Shown: one piece after another, positions 51,237 to 60,221 of the stretch
How positions within the stretch are numbered: position 1 is the first letter of the stretch
Layout of the letters: each line of letters starts with the position of its first letter
Origin: Algoriella xinjiangensis
Lineage (GTDB): Bacteria > Bacteroidota > Bacteroidia > Flavobacteriales > Weeksellaceae
Length of the DNA: 64,000 bases
Reading direction: 5' to 3'
Assembly (NCBI RefSeq): GCF_900115015.1
Contig: NZ_FOUZ01000009.1
Span: 1 to 64,000 of the forward strand
Position numbers and translations under genes: made by a program
Notes under the pieces: model-generated
What the model saw: only the letters and a program-made list of their open reading frames with translations
Told to the model about the DNA's origin: nothing
Database searches by the model: none

Positions 51237-53786
51237 TTAAGCCGAATTTCTACTTGCATTGATGTTTCCAAATAACGAACGCATCACCATTTGTTCGTAG
51301 GTTTCTTTTAATGGACTATCGTGATGAATTTTGTTTAATGCAAATTGCTGAATTGTTAACAAAGGCAATACAATTTTTTCGCGCAATTGTACCGACGATT
51401 TGTTTAACGGTTCGTCTTGCATCAAGCTAGAATAGCCAGAAATCTCTAAACATAATTCTTTAGAAAGATTATATTCATCAAATAAAATCGTCCAAAATTC
51501 GCCATATTCTGCATCATCTTTCATGTAAGATGTTAGCGGAAAATATGTTTTTTCCATCGACATCATACTGTTTTGAATTAAGGTTTTAAAGAAGCCTGAG
51601 TTTTTAAATAAATCTTTAACTTCGTCTAAATGTCCTTGTTTTTTAAGTTCATTAATAGCCGTTCCAACACCAAAATAACCCGGAATGTTTTGTTTTAATT
51701 GGCTCCAAGAACCTACAAAAGGAATGGCGCGTAAATCTTCAAACGCTAATTTTTTATCTCCACCACGTTTACTTGGTCGACTTCCGATATTTGTTTTTCC
51801 GTAATAATTTAGCGTACTCATGTTTTCTAAATATGGTAAAAACGCAGGATGAGCTTTTAAATCTTCGTATTTCTGATAACTAATTGTAGCCAATTTATCA
51901 ATCAAAACACGTTCATCAGGAGAAATTTGACTTGTATTTGATGAAAAAACATCCGAAATAATACCCGCCGTATACAATTGTTCAAAATTGTATTTTGCTT
52001 GAGGCAAAGTTCCATAATTTGATGTAATTGTTTGTCCTTGTATCGTAATTTGAATTTCGTGATTTGCAATTGTTTTTCCTTGCGAAGCATAAAACTCGTG
52101 CGTTTTTCCACCGCCTCGAGCAGGTGGTCCACCACGACCATCAAAGAAAATAACTTCGATTTGATTTTTCTCAGAAATGCTTGATAAGATTTCTTTTGTA
52201 CGATAAATTTCCCAATTCGCTTTTATATATCCACCATCTTTTGTTCCATCAGAAAACCCTAACATAATAGATTGTTTTTTATTACGTCTTTCTAAATGAG
52301 CTTGATAAACGGGTAAATTATACAGTTTATTCATTGTTGTTTCTGCACCATCTAAACCATGAATAGTCTCGAAAAGTGGCATAATATCAAACTTAATATC
52401 TTCATCTTTATAACCACAAAATTTGAATAAAGCATAAACATTTAAGACATCAAAAATTGTTTCAGAATTGGAGATTATGTAACGATTAACGCCTGTTTCA
52501 CCGTTTCGTTTTTGAATATCTTTTAATTGATAGACATTTTTGATGGTATCAACTACAATTTCTTCTTCAAAATCGGCTGGATTTGCAACAAATGAAGGAT
52601 TTGTTAAGATTTCTATCTTTTCATCTTCTGTAGCATTGTCCAAATTAATTCCAGTATATTTTTCGACAATTTGATTGATTACTTTTTGATGAATACGCGA
52701 ATCTTGACGAATATCTAACGATGCAAAATGCAACCCGAAAATCTCGACGCGCATAATAAAATCATCTAAAATATTCAGAAAAGTGCTATTATGTTCTTCA
52801 ATCAAAATTGTGCGAATTCGTTGTAATCTTGATTTGATGTCATCCAAATAAATCGTTCCATTTTCATCGAACATATTTTTATAAATCAAATCATTTAATT
52901 CTTTCAACGGTTGAGAAACATGCTTGAATGTTAAACGACGCTGAACTATTTTTAAATGTTTATAATAGACTTTTAAAATACTTGTTCGCAGTAAACTTGC
53001 AACTTTCCAAGTGATTTCTGCTGTAACAAATGGATTTCCGTCACGATCTCCACCAGGCCAAAAACCTAATTGTATAATCGGCGATTTAAGCGGATGTTTT
53101 TCTGTAAAAAACAATTGATTTACTTCATTGTATAGTCTGCCAATAGTTTGATAATAAACGTTTTGTAGGTAATAAATAATCGAAACAGCTTCGTCGTAAG
53201 GTGTTGGTTTTTCCTCGTTTATAAAAGGAGTTTTTCCTAATTGTTGCAACAACATATCAATTTTACTCACCGAATCTTGCTGAATTGCATCGCGCAAATC
53301 TTGAATAATTTGCTGAACATTTGTCGGATAAAACTGTGTTGGATGCGCTGTAAAGACAACTCTTGTCGTAAAATCTTCGATACGCTCTCTAACTTGTTTC
53401 AGTTTTCCTTGCGATTGCGCAATATGGTAAATGCTTTCTAAACTTCCTTTTTCGTTTTCAGAATGCAACGAAGGAAATGCAGCATCTTCTATACTATCAA
53501 ACAAAACTACTTGGCGCTCGATGTATTGTATCATTCGAAACATCAAATCAATTTGTTCCTTTTCTGTTTTTAAATCGGTGTATTTCTCAAAAAAGTTAGT
53601 AATAATCTCTGTTGGCGATTTACCTTCGGGTAATCCTTTTTGACTTTCATCGTACAAAAAAGGAATTAGCGAACCGATGTTCAACATCTTTTCATAAGGC
53701 AAACTCATGAAAAGACTGTTGTAGATTTGAAACTTATTTTCAACAATTTGATGAAATTTAAGTTCTAATAAATTTTTATTTAGCAT
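51237..53786 (-). CDS. ppc: Phosphoenolpyruvate carboxylase
   Basis: 849-aa enzyme that adds bicarbonate to phosphoenolpyruvate to give oxaloacetate. Diagnostic motifs are VVFTAHPTQFYPTN (catalytic His), GFWPGGDRDGNPFV, IMLGFSDGTKDGGYIKANW and FFDGRGGPPARGGGKTHEF; the late RPSKRGGDKK and PFVGSWSQLKQN regions also match. The C-terminus ends GNINASRNSA, with the family-type NxG-like end changed to SRNSA. This is the smaller form found in Bacteroidota. Followed by ruvC. Confidence 0.95.
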   Translation of the reverse strand: MLNKNLLELKFHQIVENKFQIYNSLFMSLPYEKMLNIGSLIPFLYDESQKGLPEGKSPTEIITNFFEKYTDLKTEKEQIDLMFRMIQYIERQVVLFDSIEDAAFPSLHSENEKGSLESIYHIAQSQGKLKQVRERIEDFTTRVVFTAHPTQFYPTNVQQIIQDLRDAIQQDSVSKIDMLLQQLGKTPFINEEKPTPYDEAVSIIYYLQNVYYQTIGRLYNEVNQLFFTEKHPLKSPIIQLGFWPGGDRDGNPFVTAEITWKVASLLRTSILKVYYKHLKIVQRRLTFKHVSQPLKELNDLIYKNMFDENGTIYLDDIKSRLQRIRTILIEEHNSTFLNILDDFIMRVEIFGLHFASLDIRQDSRIHQKVINQIVEKYTGINLDNATEDEKIEILTNPSFVANPADFEEEIVVDTIKNVYQLKDIQKRNGETGVNRYIISNSETIFDVLNVYALFKFCGYKDEDIKFDIMPLFETIHGLDGAETTMNKLYNLPVYQAHLERRNKKQSIMLGFSDGTKDGGYIKANWEIYRTKEILSSISEKNQIEVIFFDGRGGPPARGGGKTHEFYASQGKTIANHEIQITIQGQTITSNYGTLPQAKYNFEQLYTAGIISDVFSSNTSQISPDERVLIDKLATISYQKYEDLKAHPAFLPYLENMSTLNYYGKTNIGSRPSKRGGDKKLAFEDLRAIPFVGSWSQLKQNIPGYFGVGTAINELKKQGHLDEVKDLFKNSGFFKTLIQNSMMSMEKTYFPLTSYMKDDAEYGEFWTILFDEYNLSKELCLEISGYSSLMQDEPLNKSSVQLREKIVLPLLTIQQFALNKIHHDSPLKETYEQMVMRSLFGNINASRNSA

Positions 53787-53852
53787 TAATAGGTATTTTT
53801 TCTCTTTAGTAAATTTAGTTTTTTTTAATTTCCTAAATCGTTATTTACCAAT

Positions 53853-53886
53853 AAAAAAAGAGAATCAATTTTGATTCTCTTTTTTG
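53853..53886 (-). terminator. Terminator after GH3 gene
   Basis: AAAAAAAGAGAATCAA and TTGATTCTC then TTTTTTT pair around a minimal loop, directly behind the GH3 stop codon (minus strand). Confidence 0.9.
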
Positions 53887-55398
53887 TTAACCTTGATTAT
53901 TTAATGCAATAAGTGGTTCTATATATTCTCTTGTATTTGCCAAACGAGGAACTTTATTTTGTCCGCCGAGTTTTCCTCGAGAAGCCATCCATTCGATAAA
54001 CAATTTTTTTCTTGCCTTATGTACAATAGGGCGATTAAGCGTCATATTGTTGTAACGTTTTGCTTCGTAATCCGAATTTACTTCTTGTAAATTTTTATCT
54101 AATGCATCAATAAAAGTATCAAAATCGGTAGGTTCTTTATCAAATTCTATCACCCATTCATGTGCGCCTTTTTCTTTATCTTTCATAAAAATAGGGCCAG
54201 CACTATATTCAGAAACAATTGCATTTGTTTTGTCACAAGCGCGTTTCAAAGCTTCTTCGGCATTTTCTATCATTAATTCTTCACCAAACGCATTGATATA
54301 ATGTTTTGTTCGACCAGAAACCACAATTCTATGCGGATTGGTTGACGTAAAACGAACGGTGTCGCCAATTATATAGCGCCACAAACCACCATTTGTCGTA
54401 ATAACCATGGCGTAATTTTTATCAACTTCTACATCGGCAATTGTTAAATAACGTTGATCTGATGAGCCAAATTCTTCCATCGGAATAAATTCGTAAAAGA
54501 TTCCGTTATCCAAAAGCAACAATAAATCTTTGTTATTTAATTGATCTTGAATTCCAAAAAAACCTTCGGAAGCATTATAAAGTTCGAAGTAATTTAATTT
54601 TTTTTGCGTTATAGAGTTGTAGTTTTCTTGGTAAGGTTTAAAACTAATTCCACCATGAAAAAATACTTCTAAATTAGGCCATAATTCATCCAAATAATTT
54701 TTACCCGTTTCGGCTAAAAGTCTTTGTAAAACAACCATCATCCACGAAGGTACGCCTGTTAAAGAGCCAACATCTTCGTTTTTTGTTGCATTAATAATTG
54801 CTTGCATTTTAGTTGCCCAATCTGGCATCAACGAAATTTCACGATTCGGAATATTTTTCATTTCTGCATAAAAAGGAAGATTATCAATCAAAATTGCTGA
54901 TAAATCGCCAAAACGTGTGTCATATTTTTGATATAACTCGCTACTACCACCAATTCGTAGGTTTTTGTGCATAAAAATATCCGTCTCGGGATAAGCGTTT
55001 AAATACAACGCGAACATTGTTTTTCCTGCCGCATAATGGCAATCTTCGAGAGATTCGTCACTAATCGGAATAAATTTACTTTTGGCATTCGTTGTTCCAG
55101 ATGATTTTGCAAACCATTTGATTTTACCATGCCAAGCTACATCTTTTTCGCCTTTACGAGCAAGCTCAATATAAGGCTCAAAATCTTCGTAATGAACAGC
55201 TGGAACTTGTTGTTGAAATTGATGAATTTTCTTTATTTCATCAAAACCAAACTCTTTTCCATAAATAGTAGATTTAGCTTTTTTTATGTTGTCAAACAAT
55301 ACACGTTCTTGTGTACCAATCGGATTTTTGATGCTTTCTTCGATAACATTCATTTTGCTACGCATCATAATTTCCATAATCTTATTGACTATTCCCAT
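53887..55398 (-). CDS. GH3-family acyl-acid amido synthetase
   Basis: 503-aa protein of the GH3 auxin-responsive promoter family (adenylate-forming enzymes). It contains WFAKSSGTTNAKSKFIPIS (the SSGTT phosphate-binding loop), ELYNASEGFFGIQDQ, NGGLWRYIIGDTVRF and GRTKHYINAFGEE, all as in bacterial GH3 proteins. In plants GH3 enzymes join amino acids to plant hormones; the role in Flavobacteriia is not known, although the gene is widely kept there. It is divergent from the DUF2797 gene with a shared 53-base region that holds a -7 match. Confidence 0.88.
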   Translation of the reverse strand: MGIVNKIMEIMMRSKMNVIEESIKNPIGTQERVLFDNIKKAKSTIYGKEFGFDEIKKIHQFQQQVPAVHYEDFEPYIELARKGEKDVAWHGKIKWFAKSSGTTNAKSKFIPISDESLEDCHYAAGKTMFALYLNAYPETDIFMHKNLRIGGSSELYQKYDTRFGDLSAILIDNLPFYAEMKNIPNREISLMPDWATKMQAIINATKNEDVGSLTGVPSWMMVVLQRLLAETGKNYLDELWPNLEVFFHGGISFKPYQENYNSITQKKLNYFELYNASEGFFGIQDQLNNKDLLLLLDNGIFYEFIPMEEFGSSDQRYLTIADVEVDKNYAMVITTNGGLWRYIIGDTVRFTSTNPHRIVVSGRTKHYINAFGEELMIENAEEALKRACDKTNAIVSEYSAGPIFMKDKEKGAHEWVIEFDKEPTDFDTFIDALDKNLQEVNSDYEAKRYNNMTLNRPIVHKARKKLFIEWMASRGKLGGQNKVPRLANTREYIEPLIALNNQG

Positions 55399-55423
55399 CC
55401 GCTAAAAGTTTTGTAGATTTACA

Positions 55424-55431
55424 CAAAAATA
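55424..55431 (-). promoter_or_regulatory. GH3 gene -7 promoter box
   Basis: Reads TATTTTTG on the minus strand, an exact -7 match 26 bases before the GH3 ATG. Confidence 0.45.
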
Positions 55432-55451
55432 ATTAAACTTTAGATAGTAAG

Positions 55452-56243
55452 ATGCAGTTTGAAGGACAAATTCGTAAAATGATGACAGAAAATGGAAATC
55501 CGATAAAGTATTATTGGAATTTCAAGAATGATTTTATTGTCATGAACCAATTATTGGGTAAAAAGATTAAAATTTCGTTTGATCACTACGAGTGTTTGGG
55601 TTGTCATTTGGATAAAGAAGTTTATAGTATGGGATATTGTAAAAACTGTTTTTTTACATTGCCAGAAGCTAATCCAAGTATTATTAGTCCAGAACTTTCT
55701 ACGGCTCATTTAGGAATTGCGCAACGTGATTTGGAATGGGAACAGAAGTTTGAGTTGCAACCGCATATTGTTTATTTAGCAAATTCGTCGGGTGTAAAAG
55801 TTGGTGTAACACGCGAAACACAAATTCCGACACGTTGGATAGATCAAGGCGCATCCGAAGCTATTGTTATTGCACGAACAGCTAATCGTTACGAAGCAGG
55901 AATGATAGAGGTTGCATTGAAAGATGTAATTGCAGATAAAACCAATTGGCAACGTATGTTGAAAAACGAAGTGCCTAAAGTTAATTTATTTGAAAAATAC
56001 CAAGAAATAAAAAATGTAATTGGAACAGATTTTCAGCAATTTTTGGTTGAAGAGCCAACTGTTTATCAATTAGATTATCCGGTTATTTCTTATCCAGAAA
56101 AAGTAAAATCATTAAACCTTAAAAAAACACCCGAAATAGAAGGCGTTTTGAAAGGTATAAAAGCACAATATTTAATCTTTGAGGATAACAGCGTTTTTAA
56201 CGTCAGAGGGCACGAAGGTTTTTATGTGAAACTTGATGTTTAA
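55452..56243 (+). CDS. DUF2797 protein with zinc ribbon and GIY-YIG-like segment
   Basis: 263-aa protein of the DUF2797 family. A Cys4 zinc knuckle lies at about 47-70 (CLGCHLD, CKNCFF). The central part HIVYLANSSGVKVGVTR, then RWIDQGASEAIVIART and YEAGMIEVALKD, has the order of elements of a GIY-YIG nuclease-like domain: a short beta hairpin ending in K-V-G-V-T, an Arg one helix later, and a Glu in the following helix. The DUF2797 function is unknown to me; the nuclease-fold link is my pattern reading. Divergent from the GH3 gene. Confidence 0.75.
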   Translation: MQFEGQIRKMMTENGNPIKYYWNFKNDFIVMNQLLGKKIKISFDHYECLGCHLDKEVYSMGYCKNCFFTLPEANPSIISPELSTAHLGIAQRDLEWEQKFELQPHIVYLANSSGVKVGVTRETQIPTRWIDQGASEAIVIARTANRYEAGMIEVALKDVIADKTNWQRMLKNEVPKVNLFEKYQEIKNVIGTDFQQFLVEEPTVYQLDYPVISYPEKVKSLNLKKTPEIEGVLKGIKAQYLIFEDNSVFNVRGHEGFYVKLDV

Positions 56244-56263
56244 AAGATTTTTAGAGAAAAGAT

Positions 56264-56296
56264 AAAAAGTGAATTTTGTGAAAAATTCACTTTTTT
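56264..56296 (+). terminator. Terminator after DUF2797 gene
   Basis: AAAAGTGAATTTT and AAAATTCACTTTT pair around a short loop and run into a T tract. Confidence 0.85.
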
Positions 56297-56389
56297 ATTA
56301 TCTATCTAATTGAATTTTAAAAAAATACTTATTTATAATTCAAATAATTACTATATTAGTTATAATGAATTAACACAAAATATAGAATT

Positions 56390-56824
56390 ATGAAAGCAAG
56401 TATTGTACTTATGGTAGGAGGTATGTTAGCCTTAACAGCATGTAATAAAAATACGGATTTACCACAATATAAAGTGGAAGAAGCTGTTTTGGACGTGTAT
56501 AAATATAGAGCAGAAAAACCAGATTCGCTTTCTTCAAAAGTAGAAGGTGTAAATGTAGAAGATTTAATGGCTCCGATTAAAGCATTTGGACCAGTAGATG
56601 TTTATAATATCGAAAAGGTAACACCTTTAGAGGATGGTGATAAAACTGTTTATGAAGCTGTTTATAAAGTTTCTTTTAAAGGCGCATCAGGTACCGAAAC
56701 GTTTAAAGTAAAAAAAGTTGATAAGTTAGACGGAATTGTTGTTGGATATTCTAGCGATGTAAAACCTATAGCCGCACCAGTTGAAGATTCTACAGTAGTT
56801 AAAAAAGATACTGTTGTTAAGTAA
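56390..56824 (+). CDS. Small lipoprotein, unknown function
   Basis: 144-aa predicted lipoprotein: signal peptide with lipobox LTAC (about Cys18), then NKNTD. The mature protein has an alpha/beta-like core (YKVEEAVLDVYKYRAEKPD, DKTVYEAVYKVSFKGASGTETFKVKKVDK) and a Val/Thr/Lys-rich tail (STVVKKDTVVK). No acidic run follows the Cys, so export to the surface is less likely. No known domain is recognised. It stands alone with its own terminator. Confidence 0.65.
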   Translation: MKASIVLMVGGMLALTACNKNTDLPQYKVEEAVLDVYKYRAEKPDSLSSKVEGVNVEDLMAPIKAFGPVDVYNIEKVTPLEDGDKTVYEAVYKVSFKGASGTETFKVKKVDKLDGIVVGYSSDVKPIAAPVEDSTVVKKDTVVK

Positions 56825-56850
56825 ACAATAAAAATATAGTAAATTAATAT

Positions 56851-56889
56851 AAAAAAGCATCTTCGTTGTAAAGCGAAGATGCTTTTTTT
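56851..56889 (+). terminator. Terminator after small lipoprotein gene
   Basis: AAAAAAGCATCTTCG and CGAAGATGCTTTTTTT pair perfectly around an 8-base loop. Confidence 0.92.
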
Positions 56890-56894
56890 CGTAG

Positions 56895-56902
56895 TATATT
56901 TG
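56895..56902 (+). promoter_or_regulatory. -7 box of the TPR regulator gene
   Basis: TATATTTG, an exact -7 match 47 bases before the ATG and directly after the preceding terminator. Confidence 0.5.
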
Positions 56903-56948
56903 AACTATTAGCAAAAAAATATTCTCGGAAAATTAAGCGGAAACACAG

Positions 56949-58622
56949 ATGAATTGTAAGTTATTTTTTTTAATCATTTTTCTTTTTACCAACCTAAATG
57001 CACAAGATAAAATTACCTCAAAACCTTCTGCAAAAGATAAGATAGAGAAGTATCTAAAAAAATCGGACGAACTTATAAATGTAAATTTAGATTCTGCATT
57101 GTTTTACAGCAAAAAGGCAAATCAACTAATTGATAATTTATCCGATGACACAGATAAAGTAGATGTTTACCGACTTTTAGGTAATATCTATTTAGCTCGT
57201 GGAAATTATGTGACTTCGCTCGAATATTATCTGAAAGCTGCAAAAATTATCGAAACAAAGCTTTTGTCATCGCCTACAAATCAAAAATACTTAGAATATA
57301 AAGTAGAGTTATTTATCCACTTAGGAAACGTTTATCAATTGCAACATAATTTTGGAGAAGCTTTAAAATTTTATGATAAAGCACTTGTAGAATTAGATCA
57401 TGCAAAATTAAAAGACACCAAAAAGAAGTTGATTTTAGAGCTTAAAATTCTAAATAATAGTGGTGGAATTTACTTGAAAAAGAAAAATTTTGACAAAGCA
57501 TTAAGTTATTTCGAGAAAGCAAGTAAAATAAACGAAACCATAAACGATGTTGCTTTAGAAGCGAATCTTTTTAATAATCTTGGAATTTGTTATTTAGAAA
57601 AAAAGGAATCTGTTTCGGCAATTTATTATTTTGAAGAAGCTCTAAAAATTCGCTTAAAAACAAACGATCAACGAGGAATTTCGCAATGTTACAACAATTT
57701 AGGAAAAGCTTATGGTTTACGAAAAGAGTATGCAAAAGCGCAGAAATATTTTGATGAAGCTTTGCAAATTGGTCAAAAAATAGGGAATTCAGAATCAATA
57801 ATATATTCGTTAGAGTCGTTAACATATTTGTTTAAAGAAACCAAAAATTACGAAAAAGCTTATTTTACTTTCGAAGAATTAACAACGTTAAAAGATAGTT
57901 TGTTTAATGCTCAAACTGTGAAACGAATTGCTGATTTGGAAATGAATTATAAACTAGATCAACAAAAGCAAATTTTTGAGCTTGATTTGAAACGTAAAGA
58001 AGCCGAAAAACAAAAAGATAAATTACTTTATTATACCATTAGTGCAGGTTTATTTTCGCTTTTAGCGATTGCTGTTTTGTGGATTTATTTGCAAAAAACG
58101 AAGATTAAAAACATAGAACTTTCGAAAGAAAAGTTAACATTATCCAATAAAAATATTTCTTTAGAAAAAGATAAATTACAAGAAGAATTGGCATTTCAGA
58201 GTCGTGAAATGACCACAAAAATGATGTATTTATTAAAGAAAAATGAGTTAATAAATTCAGTTTCAGAAAAATTAATTGAACTCAAAAAGAATGCAACAAC
58301 TACAGCAAATCAAAAAGCAATTCAGGATATGATTGTAGAAATGCGCCAGAAAAAGGATGATGATATTTGGAATGAATTTGAAACGTATTTTACAAAAGTA
58401 CATCCCGAATTTTATTCTAAACTAAACCAATTATTCCCAAATCTTACACCAAATGAGAAGAAACTGTGTGCTTTTCTTCGTTTAAATATGTCTACCAAAG
58501 ACATTTCGGCAATCACTTATCAATCCATAAATAGTATTACGGTTTCGCGTTCTCGTCTTCGTAAAAAGTTAAACATTCAAGGAGAAGATATAAATTTAAT
58601 CAATTTCTTGATGAATTTGTAA
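56949..58622 (+). CDS. TPR membrane protein with C-terminal LuxR-like HTH
   Basis: 557-aa protein with a signal peptide (ends LNAQ, about residue 19), then five to seven TPR units over about 30-330 (for example YRLLGNIYLARGNYVTSLEYYLKAA, LFNNLGICYLEKKES, CYNNLGKAYGLRKEYAKA). One transmembrane helix (about 361-383, TISAGLFSLLAIAVLWIYL), a coiled-coil region, and a C-terminal HTH of the LuxR/GerE type (LTPNEKKLCAFLRLNMSTKDISAI, SITVSRSRLRKKLNI) follow. The periplasmic TPR part would sense a signal while the cytoplasmic HTH binds DNA, a design common in Bacteroidota. It is followed by a secreted T9SS protein gene, which might be its target. Confidence 0.82.
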   Translation: MNCKLFFLIIFLFTNLNAQDKITSKPSAKDKIEKYLKKSDELINVNLDSALFYSKKANQLIDNLSDDTDKVDVYRLLGNIYLARGNYVTSLEYYLKAAKIIETKLLSSPTNQKYLEYKVELFIHLGNVYQLQHNFGEALKFYDKALVELDHAKLKDTKKKLILELKILNNSGGIYLKKKNFDKALSYFEKASKINETINDVALEANLFNNLGICYLEKKESVSAIYYFEEALKIRLKTNDQRGISQCYNNLGKAYGLRKEYAKAQKYFDEALQIGQKIGNSESIIYSLESLTYLFKETKNYEKAYFTFEELTTLKDSLFNAQTVKRIADLEMNYKLDQQKQIFELDLKRKEAEKQKDKLLYYTISAGLFSLLAIAVLWIYLQKTKIKNIELSKEKLTLSNKNISLEKDKLQEELAFQSREMTTKMMYLLKKNELINSVSEKLIELKKNATTTANQKAIQDMIVEMRQKKDDDIWNEFETYFTKVHPEFYSKLNQLFPNLTPNEKKLCAFLRLNMSTKDISAITYQSINSITVSRSRLRKKLNIQGEDINLINFLMNL

Positions 58623-58768
58623 TCGAATAATTATCAATAATTTAAGTTGTTTTGTATTGAAAATGTAATAATCAATTTAGAGAATGTACTGTAATTGTAG
58701 TCTAGTTTTTTGTTGCTCAGTTTAGTAAAAAAAGATATTTGCTAAACAATCAATTAACACAAAAAATT

Positions 58769-60133
58769 ATGAAATTAAAAGTACTATTGTTATCAACAAT
58801 TTTTGCAGCGGGCGCAAACCAAGCTTCTGCACAATACTTAAACACAGACGTTTTTCCAAATCCACATTCTGTTTCTAATAACGGACAAGTTACTGGTTAC
58901 AATGAACAATCTGGACCATATTTTATTTGGAATCCAGAAACGGGAAATGTAGAAAATATTGGTGGTGTAGCGCCAGGTAACGGTTTTGGTGGAGTTGCAC
59001 CTTTATCTTATGACGGAAAATATATTTCAGGCTCAAGTATGAATAATGATCAAAACAATCCATTAGCAGAAATGTCGCGTTATAATACGCAAACCAAACA
59101 ATGGCAAACTTTAGGTGGTTTAAACCTAGGTTCTGGACCAAGTTTAAGTTCTGGATATTATATTTCTGGTGATGGAAAAACAGTTGTTGGATTAGCATAC
59201 AATACTGCTAAACGTGCTGTAGGATTTTCTTGGAATGAACAAACCGGAATGCAAGATTTACCTACTGCAGATGTAAATAGAAATGCACGTGCAAATGCAA
59301 CAAGCGAAGATGGCTCTGTGATTGTAGGATACAGAGATTATGGCGGGCCATGGAAATCAGCAGTTTGGAGAAAAGGTGCAGATGGTAAATATCAAGAAAA
59401 TAAATTTATCCTAATAGATCCAAAAGGTAGTGAAACAGATCAATACAATGTATTAGCAGAAGCAAGAGCTGTTTCTGGTGATGGAAAATGGATTGGTGGA
59501 AAAAGTGATTTTGCTTTTCCAAATGCATGGATTTGGAGCGAAGAATCTGGCGTTATAGATTTAGGAGCATTAACAACAGATGCCGGAACTACAGCTTGGG
59601 TTACATCGTTTACTTATGATGGTAGCACTGTTTTAGGATATTCTATAACAAAAGCAGATCCATATTCATCGCCAATTTATCGCCCTTGGATTTGGACTAA
59701 AAAAGATGGAATGAAAGATTTAAATGAATACGTAAAAAACGTTTTAAAATTTGATATGCAAGGAGATGTAATTTATGTGCCAACGCAGATTTCATCAAAC
59801 GGTAAATACATTATAGGATGGACTTTTCCTCCAGTTTTAACAGGAAAAATAAAAACTTTCCGTATTCAAATGCCAAATTTAGCAACAGACGAAGTAAAAA
59901 CAACTGTAGACGCAACATTATACCCAAATCCTGTAAATAATATTCTAAATATTGATGCAAAAGAACAAATTACAAGTATTTCGGTGTATAATTTGACTGG
60001 TCAACAAATCTTTACAAAAACAATGAATACGAAAACTTCAACCGTAGATATGTCGGCTTATAAAGCAGGTGTTTACATTATCGAGGTAAATTCTAATGCA
60101 AATACTAGAACCTATAAAGTGATTAAAAAGTAA
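58769..60133 (+). CDS. HAF-repeat secreted protein with T9SS sorting tail
   Basis: 454-aa secreted protein; start at 58769, where MKLKVLLLSTIFAAGANQAS gives the signal peptide (an upstream TTG at 58739 only extends it). Residues about 30-365 are HAF-type repeats: GQVTGYNEQSGPYFIWNPE, LSYDGKYISGSS, ISGDGKTVVGLAYN, TSEDGSVIVGYRDYGG, AVSGDGKWIGGK, FTYDGSTVLGYS. These give a propeller-like extracellular fold. The end is a type A T9SS sorting domain with LYPNPVNNILNI, YNLTGQQIF, YKAGVYIIEV and the basic tail VIKK. It is exported by T9SS. Function unknown. A terminator follows. Confidence 0.82.
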   Translation: MKLKVLLLSTIFAAGANQASAQYLNTDVFPNPHSVSNNGQVTGYNEQSGPYFIWNPETGNVENIGGVAPGNGFGGVAPLSYDGKYISGSSMNNDQNNPLAEMSRYNTQTKQWQTLGGLNLGSGPSLSSGYYISGDGKTVVGLAYNTAKRAVGFSWNEQTGMQDLPTADVNRNARANATSEDGSVIVGYRDYGGPWKSAVWRKGADGKYQENKFILIDPKGSETDQYNVLAEARAVSGDGKWIGGKSDFAFPNAWIWSEESGVIDLGALTTDAGTTAWVTSFTYDGSTVLGYSITKADPYSSPIYRPWIWTKKDGMKDLNEYVKNVLKFDMQGDVIYVPTQISSNGKYIIGWTFPPVLTGKIKTFRIQMPNLATDEVKTTVDATLYPNPVNNILNIDAKEQITSISVYNLTGQQIFTKTMNTKTSTVDMSAYKAGVYIIEVNSNANTRTYKVIKK

Positions 60134-60160
60134 GTTTTTAACACTGTTTAAAGTTTACAA

Positions 60161-60190
60161 TTGAGGATAGATTTGTCTATCCTCTTTTTT
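60161..60190 (+). terminator. Terminator before mfd
   Basis: GAGGATAG and CTATCCTC pair around ATTTGT, followed by a T run. It separates the HAF-protein gene from mfd. Confidence 0.9.
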
Positions 60191-60206
60191 GTTTTTATCA
60201 ATTGAT

Positions 60207-60214
60207 TATCTTTG
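60207..60214 (+). promoter_or_regulatory. mfd -7 promoter box
   Basis: TATCTTTG, an exact -7 match only 7 bases before the TTG start of mfd, which would leave almost no leader. Confidence 0.5.
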
Positions 60215-60221
60215 TTAAACT

